NCBI GenBank assembly: GCA_024138025.1
Contig: JAMXBD010000394.1
Location: 62,001 to 126,000 of the forward strand
Source: Combretum micranthum
Lineage: Eukaryota > Streptophyta > Magnoliopsida > Myrtales > Combretaceae
DNA length: 64,000 nt
Reading direction: 5' to 3'
Position 1 is the stretch's first letter, and every line of letters begins with the position of its first letter. The notes beneath the pieces were generated by a model. It was not told the origin of the DNA. It was given only the letters and a program-made list of their open reading frames with translations, and did no database searches. The position numbers and the translations under genes were made by a program. Below, in pieces: positions 36,641 to 47,229 of the stretch.

Positions 36641-37680
36641 GTCGAACAAATAAATATCTTTATAAAAATAAATATCCAACTGAATAAGATTAATTTTTAA
36701 TCTCATGTACTAGTAAATCAATTGATTAACAAATAAATATTTTTATAATTATTATTAAATCTATGAAAATACTTCTTTATAATTATAACTCTTCAGTCTT
36801 ATCTACTAGTAAATAAATTGATTAGTATATATATTTTATAAAATAATTAATATATATAAATATTTTTGTAATTAATTTTTAATGAATAAGAGTACATTAC
36901 CTATTTGAATAAGTTTTACCTTTAATCTTATCTGCTAATAAATATATGGATTAATAAATATATATATTTTTATTATTAAATATTTAATCTATATAAATAA
37001 TTTTGGTATTTAATTTTTAATAAATAAAAGTATACCACCCTATTGAATAAGATTAATTTTTAATCTTATCTACTACTGAATAAATTGATTAATTAATATA
37101 TAATTTAAATATGAAATATTTAATCTATATAAATATTAAATGTATGTACATATTATTTATAATTAACTTTTAATAAATAAAAGTACATTACCCAATAGAA
37201 TAACAACAACCTTAATTCTTGTTTACTATAAGTAAATTCATTAATAAATATATATTTTTTTATAATAAATATTTAATCTTTATGAATATTTTTTTATTTA
37301 AATATTCATAAATATAAGTACATTACTCAATTGAATAAGATTTATTTTTAATCTTATATATTAGTAAATAAATTGATTAATAAATACGTAATTTCAATAA
37401 TTAAATATTTAATTTATATAAATATTTTTTATGATTCATTTTTAATCAAAATAAGCACATGACACAATTGAATAAGATTAATTTTTAATCTTATTTACTA
37501 ATAAATAAATTGATTAATAAAAATATAACTTTAATAATTAATATTCATATATAATATTTTATAATTAACTTTTTAATAAATAAAAGTACATCACTTAATT
37601 AAATAAGATTAATTTTTAATCTTATTTAATAATAAATATGTTGATAAATAAATAAATATTTTCAATAATAAATTTTTTAA
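36640..37680. repeat. AT-rich tandem array, about eight units of 112-154 bp
   Basis: The phrase GAATAAGATTAATTTTTAATC, or a variant of it, starts near 36682, 36795, 36907, 37044, 37198, 37332, 37470 and 37601, giving spacings of about 112-154 bp. Each unit has a small inverted word AAGATTA...TAATCTT, then TACTAGTAAATAAATTGATTAA and an AAAGTACATTAC word. The array is inside the CACTA element, immediately before the internal palindrome block. Confidence 0.75.
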
Positions 37681-37766
37681 AAATTATACAAAATTTTGGG
37701 TAAAAATTTTTAGCGGGACGACGCGGGAGAAGAAAAGCGGGGGCGGGAAATTGGAATTTATTATTA

Positions 37767-37878
37767 TGAGGCGAAATTCCCCTCATTTTATCATATGAGG
37801 CGAATTTCGCCTCACTGTCTAACTTATGAGGCGAAATTCCCCTCAGATTTCAACATATGAGGCGAATTTCGCCTCATC
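37767..37878. repeat. Internal palindrome block
   Basis: Four palindromes of the subterminal type lie here. Two are exact GAGGCGAATTTCGCCTC; two have the altered right arm GAGGCGAAATTCCCCTC. They sit just upstream of a TATA box, as at the left end. Confidence 0.8.
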
Positions 37879-37895
37879 AGCCCAGTCACCACCCC

Positions 37896-38124
37896 TATAA
37901 ATACACCCACTTCTCTCCTCTGCTCGCACAATTTCCCTCACAAATTTTTCTCCTCTCTCTCTCTCGAACGCTGCTCTCTCCACGGTTAATCCTCTATTTT
38001 TATTTCATTTATTTAGTTTTTATATTTATTTTTTATTTATAATTATTTATTTGAATTTATTTTTGCAGGATTTTACCATTTCTCATTACAAGTTCAACAA
38101 TATTAAAATCAAATATAATATAAG
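37896..38124 (+). promoter_or_regulatory. Second promoter-like module inside the CACTA element
   Basis: TATAAATA (37896-37903) follows the palindrome block, then a CT-rich leader (37951-37964) and a putative 56-bp exon at 38069-38124 preceded by TTTGCAG and followed by GTATAT. This repeats the order seen at the left end: palindromes, TATA, CT-rich leader, short intron, 58-bp exon. No coding region follows before the right terminus. Confidence 0.5.
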
Positions 38125-38568
38125 GTATATTTTTATTTATATTTACAAAGTTTTTGTAATTTTTTCAAATTTTAGATATATTCTACTTTTTATTTTTTAA
38201 CATTTATGTCAATATAAATATATTTATAATATCATAATACTCTTATTATTTCAAATGTTTAGAATAACAAACTTACATACAATATTTTAAGTAAAATATA
38301 AATATATTTGTAATATTAATTATACGTTTTTTTTAAATTATTGCAATAGGTGTTGTATTTTTTACTTATTAATTCTGCAAAAATATATAAATTAATAAAT
38401 TTTAAGGCAAATATTAATAGTAATAAATTCGTAATATTAATTATATAATTTTTATAATATGTGTTGCATTTTTTAAAATTTTGAATATAATATATTAAAT
38501 TAAATTAATAATAATTTAAATTCTCAAATAATATGTTATAATTATAAATCGGGGGATTGTTTGGTAGA
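38125..38568. other. AT-rich spacer in the CACTA right half
   Basis: AT-rich DNA without coding content, between the second promoter-like module and the right palindrome array. Confidence 0.5.
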
Positions 38569-39060
38569 TGAGGCGAAATTCGCCTCCCTCTTTCTATATG
38601 AGGCGAATTTCGCCTCATGCCACGTAGGCTGTGAGGCGAATTTCGCCTCACTAGCCGACGTGGCGCTCAGAATTGGATGAGGCGAAATTCGCCTCATATA
38701 GCATTAATGAGGCGAATTTCGCCTCATGACCACGTAGGCTAGTGAGGCGAAATTCGCCTCACTAGCCGACGTGGCGCGCAGAATTGGATGAGGCGAAATT
38801 CGCCTCATATAGCATTTAGTGAGGCGAATTTCGCCTCACGCCACGTAGGCTGGAGGCGAGTTTTGCCTCACTAGCCCAGGTGGCAACCCATCTCACGATG
38901 AGGCGAATTTCGCCTCACCTTTTAAAAAGTGAGGCGACTTTCGCCTCTATTTCCCTAAGGTGGCCGACCTCTCAGGCGAAATTTTGAGGCGAAATATTCG
39001 CCTCAATAGCATTGCTGAGGCGAAATTCTAAGCTACTGAGGCGAAAAATTTCGCCTCTAA
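38569..39060. repeat. Right subterminal palindrome array with 125-bp tandem units
   Basis: About fourteen copies of the 17-bp palindrome or variants. Two near-identical units of about 125 bp are visible (starting near 38596 and 38720): each has CCACGTAGGCT, a palindrome, CTAGCCGACGTGGCG, AGAATTGGATG, a palindrome, CATATAGCATT and another palindrome. The words ACGTAGGCTAGTGAG and CTCACTAGCCGACGT form partial inverted arms around the central palindrome. The last copies near the terminus are degenerate. Confidence 0.8.
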
Positions 39061-39079
39061 TGTCATTTTTTTACTAGTG

Positions 39080-39808
39080 AAGATATTGATAATTAATGTC
39101 TATAAAATTAAGAAAACTTAATTGAAAACTAATTCAAATATTGATGCCTTAAATAAATTTTATAAAATTTTGATACCTCATATGATTTACTTTGTAAAAT
39201 ATTAATTCATCTTTTTAACCATCTACGACATGGACTTACTTCGAAATATTGATACTTTCTAATATAATATACCCATTTATTTATTGAATGACATTATTTA
39301 GTAAGCTGGTATTAATTTTTGGAATTAATTTTTCCAAAGACAGTGGTATTCCTTTCGTGTAAGACGGTGTATGTATGCTAGCGAAATCATATTTTCTAAG
39401 GAAAATGTGATTCATATATATCCTTACTCAAAATTGTTAAACTTGCGACTCTATTTACAATGAACTATATAATAGAACGTATAGAAAAATAAAATCATAT
39501 ATCTAAACTTATAATTTATCAAATTATATTTAAATAATTTTTAATTTTGCTTGTAAATTTATTCTACAAGAAATATAGTCAAGTTTCATGATCCAAACCT
39601 CCAGTGCAACACCTTCAACTGGGAAGGTAAGATCCAAAAAATAATAATCATAAAAAAGTAAAAAAATAGATGATTAGAAAAATGATCTCTACCAATCAAA
39701 TAATCAATTTCTTCACTCAATTTTGTAATTAGAGTCCATTAGACTCGTATGAGAAGTCGGAGATGTAGTCTTGCTATATACACGGAAAGGAAACCCTAGG
39801 GCTGTTGG
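39080..39808. other. Spacer between CACTA end and trihelix gene 3' end
   Basis: AT-rich, no gene. I searched it on the reverse strand for the missing N-terminal OSC exons and found none. It includes the trihelix gene 3' UTR. Confidence 0.5.
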
Positions 39809-42800
39809 TTATAGCTTATCAGCAACTCTTCCCAAAGCATCAGCTAGTTTATTAAGAACAGCAAGTAAATCATTAGCCTGATCCTTCCTCTGATTCCTAT
39901 CTAACTCAAAATTGTTGGTTTGTGCTTCTAGTTGAGCTGTTAACAATCTACCATTTCTCTCTAATGCATCGATTAACCTGCGTTCCAAACCGGTTTTTTC
40001 GCCATTGTTACCTCCTTCTGTTGTGGATCTCTTACGTTTCCGTGCCTCTTGGGAGCTTGAACCTATATCAGGATATGGTCTTGAATGTCTATCATTTGGT
40101 GTCCAGCTGAACACAAAATATCAAAATCTCAATTAGGCTGTTGGCTCAGATTTATATATAGCTTGTAATCTCCAACACTTACTAATTACGTATGGCATTT
40201 TATGATTCCAGCAATCTCATCTCATCAACACAACAGAAATTTTCAGCAGATCATTCTTGTAAATGATGAAAGATAAAACAAAAAAAAAAAAAAAGGTATA
40301 ATTTTTCGAGAAATGATGAACGCTGATCCCATATGCAGGCATGCACGGAGTGTTTCATCAGATCATTTGATACAATGAATAAATATGTTGCCTACTGTTC
40401 ATTATTAACATCAAATGCTTCCTTTCAACTTCACATCCCTTAAAAGATTATCAAATGATTAGATTACTATTAAACACATCATTCCACAAAAACTACCATT
40501 TAACCACCTATGATTCATGTCTTTCAAAATCCTCCACTCTTATTACATGCATAATTGTTTTGACTATAGATGAATCATCTCAGATTCTTTTATCTTCTAA
40601 ATCTGCTAAGACGAATAGAAGTTACTTCTAACAAAAGTAAGCTTCATCACACTAACTAATGTTTTAGAAATGTTTATGTCTACCCGCCTGCTATTATTCA
40701 TTCATTTAAAAGAGCCTTTTCTAGTTGGCTTCGCCGCCGTGCAATGCATTTAATTTTATATCACGTGATATAAAGTACTTTCTGCCACATTTTTCAATTG
40801 GTCTATATTTAGTGGCTAAAATGCCGAAATGTATTAAACGGATTGTCTTTACACTAGGAACATTGACTTCATGACGATGTATCTCAATGCTTTTAATGTA
40901 GCACACATCAATAATATTTATTCCGTAATCTTCTAATTCTGATGTAACCTTGAAACATCACTTAATTATTTTTTTAAGAATAAATCACAACCACGCACCC
41001 TACAAATTATTTAATTTCAAAAGACACCCTCAACTTCGAAACCATTCGTACGTCTAAGTTTTGCTGAATTAAAAGAAAAAATTCGCTCCAGTAAGATGTC
41101 AAGTAACTGACTTTTTACACGAATATAACTAATAATATTTTTTCAAGCTAATTTGTTGTTTGATCTAGGGGTTTTCTAAATTTAGTTAATATTTCATCCG
41201 TTAATAAACAAATCAAATTGGACAATAATAAATAGACATGAAAAATAAGTTACATTTGTATATTAATTAAAAAATTACATAGGATTTATTGAAAAGAATG
41301 AAAATATTTCAGCCATAGCATTTTATAAGATCATAAATATGTTAATTTAGAAATTCAATGTGTCATTGTAATATTAATATTCGAAGGATTTAATTTACTT
41401 TCAAGACAAATTTATGATAGCCAAGTAGATATACAACTGGGATGGGATTGAGAAGAAAACCAAATACAAGCAATACCTATATGATTTTTCCAACATTCAA
41501 CTCTAAATCTAAATCCTAAAATTTTTTAAGCAAGACCGAAACCCGTTTCAAAATTATGTTGAGATTATCCTATATGGTAATTGTCACGGTGGGCAGTAGG
41601 GCATCCTTAATAACCTGCTTTGATGCATCTTTAAAAGAGAGCGGCAGTATTGAGAGCAATTGCAAGGCAAGAGATGGTGATGGATGATAAGGTTGTGGGA
41701 GGTGGTATTGAGAGAGAGTGTGTACAACCAGCTAAGATTTTTTAGATAAATAAATGATTATTTTATTATTTTTTATTGAGTATTGCATGCATATATACAT
41801 TAATAATATTATAATATATATCAAGTTTAAATTTCTTATTGGGTTTTATTTAGTTCTTACCTAATACCCGTAAGAGTTTTGGACCTGAAATTCATCCCAA
41901 AATCCTATAAGAAATTACCCTATAGAGTTAATATTGTCATATTGGATAGATAGGGTATTGACTCTTCAAAATTATCCCTAATGTAATATGATTATTCATA
42001 TATGAGTCCCAATTGTTTGGTATACATAGTAAATCAGGTTTGCATGAAAAATGACGCCTTTTTATATTTTAATAATAAGGGTTATCAGGAAAAAAAGAAA
42101 TGTGTATATATACGTATATGTATGGCTTGTCATGCAAGATCGTACGTAGCATGCATCCACGTACAGAAGAAGTAGTAGAGCATTTTTATAAGTAAGTTTT
42201 GTGGAGATTTCCGTCTGCTGCACGAAAGTTTGATTATAACCTAAAATACAACTTGATAAAAGGAAAAAATATTGCTAACCAACAGAGAAAAGGATCCAGC
42301 ATTAATATAGCTTGTGAATATTCTTAAAAAAATGGCTTAGAAATTATAATAATAAAAGGAAAGCAACTTAATGCATAGAGAGAAAATGAATTAATTACCT
42401 TGCCGTGGAAAGCCTCCAAAATCAGGTTCACGGCTTCTCTGCACTAAAATCGTTAAATACCAAGTGATTAAAACGCGAGAAATATAAAACACAAACCTAA
42501 CAACACACGTAAACACTATTTTCTGGTTTAAATTATCCATGCAAAAGTGATGCATCTATATATTATTAGCTAGGTTTCGAAAATTTCAGGATGAAGATCA
42601 TACAAAGTTTAATATATAATATATAATATATATAATTTTATGCTATTTAAAAATGAAATGCAGACTTATGTATTAAAAATATTTTTATCCATTATTTCCA
42701 AGATGCATGGTTCATATGTTTTAATTTTCAATCTCTCGTCTAATGAAGCATGGTCCGATGGTTCACGCATGGTTCACTTGCTTTACACGAGTAGAAAAAA

Positions 42801-44047
42801 TATGGAATACCCCTGAATTGAATGAAAGTCCGATGGCTCACGCTCGCCCAAAAAGAAAAGCAAGAAAGGGAAAGGGTAACGCCAAAGAGAGATTATTTAG
42901 AAAAGCATGAAGTTAAAGAAGAAGACCAAGGAAAAAGGAAATGAAAACGCTGGCTCTATAATCTGCAGTGGACAGGAATGATATATATGATACCACTTTT
43001 TCTGCCCTTTCGTTTGGAATTTTCGGTCCACGATCTAAACTAATTATTTTGAAATTATTTAAATGAAAGAAAGAAAAGAAAGGGAAATACCAGAATAAAC
43101 TTGCACCTCCGAGTTTATGACGTATATATATCCAATCTAATATCTTATTAAGAATTGACATCCACCACTCAAAATCCAAATTCCCCATCATCAAAACTTT
43201 TAATTCTTAAAAATATACGCCATGTATTCCATACTCCAGATTCTATCAAAATATTTCAATTCCAATTTTAAAACAAAGCAACGCAAACACAAGTTTTATC
43301 TCATTTATCTTATTAAATTTGATATATATATATAAATAATATTACCTACTGATATAGGTATAGGGCTGCCACCTCATCAGGTGGCACCTTTGCTCATTCC
43401 CCTTCTTCCTCCGGCTCTGCATCCGAAAACAATCCCTCTTTACCGCCGCACTCGACCACTATCAAAAAACCACCTCCTCCTCTCCATCTACCTCCATCTT
43501 CTCCTTCCCCGCACCACCACGGGAGCAAGTGCCAAAGCCAATTCCGGCACCGCTGATGCCGACAACGACGCCGACGCCGACGATGCCCCTTGTTCCAAGA
43601 TATCATAAACCTCCTATCAAAGAACCCGGCAACTTCCTTTCTCTCCTTAAATCATTCCTCATGACCCAAAACGACTCCGTTTCTTCCTTAATCCCCAATT
43701 CCCACTCCTTGATTTTCTTATAGTCACCGGCCAGGTTGCTCCACCTTTTACGGCACTGAACCGGTCCCGGTTCACACCATGCCTCTTACAGTACGAGAAA
43801 CCGAAGCCCATTTCGGCTCGGCCGAACCGAATTCTGAACCGATTGCCCTCCCCCTCCTGACGCGATTCTCAGCGACACGTTTCCCCTGTATCAATACCAA
43901 TATCTCCTGCCGGGTCCATCGGGGTAGTCTCGCAGCTCGTACCCCGTTATCGTTAACGGTGTCTGTTAACGGTGGTGTCGGGTTCTCAACGCCGTTGGTA
44001 GTTCCACCAACTGTAGTTGGCGTTAAGGTTAACTGCTCGGTTGCCAT
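39809..44047 (-). CDS. Trihelix transcription factor, ASR3-like
   Basis: ASR3-like proteins are nuclear trihelix (GT-type, MYB/SANT-like) repressors. Exon 1 (43346-44047) starts MATEQLTL and has RLPRWTRQEILVLIQGKR, then RVRRGRA, PKWASVS, YCKRHGVNR, the segment for QCRKRWSNLAGDYKKI and SFWVMRNDLRRERKLPG, i.e. the whole trihelix. Exon 2 (42399-42443) encodes QRSREPDFGGFPRQ. Exon 3 (39809-40106) encodes GSSSQEARKRKR, then LERRLIDALERNGRLLTAQL (coiled coil) to the stop. Introns are about 0.9 and 2.3 kb. At least four single-base losses break exon 1: near 43793-43800, 43761-43770, 43618-43627 and 43610-43617; the exon 1 tail (43380-43560) needs more. At least three are explained by loss of one base from a homopolymer. 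A GA repeat at 44079-44098 lies in the 5' UTR. An upstream in-frame ATG at 44101 is less likely. Confidence 0.8.
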
Positions 44048-44078
44048 ACACGGTGGAGAGAGAAAAGGAACCCACAAG

Positions 44079-44290
44079 AGAGAGAGAGAGAGAGTGAGCA
44101 AGAGAAGATTGTGAGAATGGCACGTGGCCTAACGGTATGTCGCGGGAAGTTTAACGGCGTTTTGGGTTGTGTGAGGTAACGGCGTTTTGAATGGCGAGAG
44201 GAAGGGTTGTATGTTTTATTTGGACTAGTGGGTTATGGGTATTGGTTTATGTGTGTTGTGTGAGAGAGAGAGAGAGAAAAAGATTAAAGG
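44079..44290 (-). promoter_or_regulatory. GA/CT repeat leader of the trihelix gene
   Basis: (GA)n runs at about 44079-44098 and 44262-44276 read as CT repeats on the gene strand, a common feature of plant 5' UTRs and core promoters. No clear TATA box was found. Confidence 0.4.
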
Positions 44291-47229
44291 GAGGGGTTTT
44301 AGGGTTAATTAATGTGAGCGGTAGTATGTGATGACTTTAATTTCTAATTAGTGCTATTTGAGTTTGTCAAATGGAGGTAATATAACGAATGAAACATTAA
44401 TGAAGGATTCGTGGAAATATGGGCTACAATTAGGATTAATTAATTAGAGGGTTCTGTGTGTTTGTGTGATTTTTCTTTTCTTTTTTATTTTTTTGGTAAT
44501 AATAAAAAATGACTATACGAGTATGGGTTTCTTGTTTTAGAGTATTTACTTAAAAGTTAAAGGCACCACCTTTATATGTAATCAGTCTCTATCTCAAGGT
44601 AATTAATAGCAATATTTTAATTCCTAAAAACAAAGATGTTGTGTATGTATAAATGATTGTCACATAAATCGTATTCAACGCGGTTTTTGGGCCATCAATT
44701 CTCCAGCTCATATTTTATTGGACCAAGCTAAACCTACTGAATTTATATATTAGTCTTTAATTTCCTTATAATACCTCTTTTAAATTTTATACAATTACAT
44801 TCTTAGCTTTTTTCACTTATACATGACGTTCAGCTTGAATTTTGGGTTTTTTTTTTTTTAAATGAAATACAGAATTATCTATTCCTTTAGGACAAAGGAA
44901 AAGACAATAAACAAACATTATATCTTCTTTATTTTTTCAATAGTTCTTTTTTTTTTTTTTCCCTTACCACAATATTTCTTTTAATAATATGAAGATAGAT
45001 ATTTGGAGATTTGTCTTTTCCCCCAATTGATATCTTATTAAAATTTGTTTGAAAACAATCACTTGGGAACTGTGTGATCTATATATTATTTATTTATTTA
45101 CCATTATATCATAATTGTGGTTTATTTATTGAAATATGAGACTTTCATTAATTTCTTTGGTGAAACTTAATAAAGTAAGGTTATATAAGTGGACTTCATA
45201 AAAATTTTTGAGGTATTTTAATTTATAGAAAGGGTATATTTATATTTAACTTTCTCATACTTTTAACTATTTTATTTTAACAATTTCAAGATTTTTTAAC
45301 AGTGTCAAAGATGTTAAAAAGATGAAAACATCTGAACCAAAGGTGTACAAACCAAAAGAATATTAACCAAAATATCTTAACCATTCAATTTAAACTAACC
45401 AACTAATTAAATCGATCTATCAAAGAAATTAAAATAATGAGTTGATATGGCCACTCCAACTGCTACCAATAGGGGGAGAAAAATTATATCCGTCTCTCTT
45501 TTCTTCACCACTTCTCTTTTAAAGCCTTATCCCTTAGAATCATTTTGCCCTAATCTTTCACTTAATTGCTGATGTTTTGTGGGGATGGACCCTCCAATCT
45601 CCATTAAAGCCACTTTGTTTTGTTGTTTGGAGTCTGGACAAATATATTAGATGAGGGTACCACTGCCCTTTCCTTTCCATATCACCATCTTATTCCCTAC
45701 ATACAGCTCCTACCCTTTCATATCTCTTTCTCTGTCTAATTAATTAAATCATTTTCCCGAAACTTTACACAAACTATTGAATCATTATTTTAATTCATAA
45801 TCACTGGCTTAAAGATGGTTTGGAAGGGTCATGTCCTATTGGCAGTAGTAATCAGGAATGGTTAGTAGAGGGTCATATTCTGCTTGTGATCCTTGTGGGA
45901 CCATTAGCCAAGTGGCTTGCCCGAATAATCTAATTAATCGTTTCATTTACATTCTATTTTCACGGACTTTGAGGGTCATCACATATTCCTTCGTGACATT
46001 AAATTTCACCAAACGCCATCCTCCATATGCCACACAAGAGATTGTTCACGGAAACCTTCACCTTTGCTAAGAAGATACGTCTTCTAGATTAAATATCACG
46101 TATCGATATTCTCTCTTTTCTTTTTCTTTGTCCACAACACACACACACATATATATTATTATATAAATCTTACATAAAGAGAAAATTAAGTATGTTCCAT
46201 CATAATAGGGTATATTATGCCATTGATAGTTATAATAGCACCATTCATCTATCATTAGCTAGACATTATAAGTTATGGATTTTATAATAACTGTCTCGTA
46301 TTTTCTATTTACAATATAATAATTTAGGTAATGAGTAACCCCATGGCACTCAATTAAAGTGAATCACTTTTGTTACTCTTAACAAAATATATAATTTCGT
46401 GTAATTATTGTAAGCATGTTAACGAGTGGCATTGTGATATTCCTTAGCAAAATCTAATGTATACGCTTGAAAATAAGATACATGAAATAATATAACTATT
46501 TTATGTAGGATGATGAATTTAAAGTAGAGAGATAATATGAGAATTTATCACTCTTCAATAAAAGTTTTAAGAATTTGCGGCCAGTTGAAGGAGCCAAGTG
46601 AACTGCCACAAAAACATATACACTGTGTTGGCAGCAACAGAATCCCATTTTGTCCTTTAATAATTATATCCTTTTAGTATCTTATATTTGTTATATCAAA
46701 ATTATAAAATCTATTAGAATATGATTGTGAAAGTGAGCAGTAATTATGGTCAAGGTAATACTAGGGGAAGAAAAATATTGTAAAGTGTAAATTAACTTAT
46801 TTTCGTGACAAAAAAAAGGGGAGAATGAGATTGACCATTGTAAAAACTAACGAGTAATTTGTAAACGTATTGAAAGATGTTTTTGCATTAACATGCAAGC
46901 ACATTAATACATGCAACCCAGCACATTTTTCATAAGATAAAAATAAGATATAAAGAAAAATTATATGCGAAAAAAGAGTAAAGTATAAACACGTACATTA
47001 TTCAGATATATTAAAAATAAGGTGCTTCTCTCTCTTTGTTCCCACCCCCCACCCTAGAATTTAGGTATTGTTATTTTAGTAATTTTTTTTTTTTATTATA
47101 GATAAGCACATATGTCTAAAAGCACATTTAAGATTATGTGATTTAATTACTCAATTTTAAACCTGAAGATCTAAACAGAAGCAAATACGAGATGATACAT
47201 TTACAACCTATTCACTTGGCATGAATACC
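44291..47229. other. Intergenic, no gene recognised
   Basis: AT-rich sequence with T-runs near 44848-44860 and 44949-44961, and a CA/TA repeat near 46137-46155. The open frames at 45858-46070 and 46067-46255 have no recognisable similarity. Confidence 0.45.

Larger units (their letters stand above)
27340..39079 (+). mobile_element. CACTA (En/Spm) DNA transposon, about 11.7 kb
   Basis: The left end is CACTAGTAGAAAA and the right end, read inward, is CACTAGTAAAAAAA, the hallmark of the CACTA superfamily. Between them lie a TNP2-type transposase gene (29084-32580), a TnpA-like gene (32688-34887), and subterminal arrays of a 17-bp palindrome, GAGGCGAAATTCGCCTC or its reverse complement GAGGCGAATTTCGCCTC, at both ends. 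CACTA elements normally make a 3-bp duplication; here the flanks are GAT (27337-27339) and AAG (39080-39082), so none is visible. That could mean old age, recombination between two copies, or an error at one end. It is inserted between the truncated OSC and the trihelix gene. Confidence 0.9.

Noticed and set aside
39809..40114. Separate small gene for a coiled-coil protein
   Set aside because: It has an acceptor site at 40107-40108, and its content fits the C-terminal exon of the trihelix gene upstream on the same strand.
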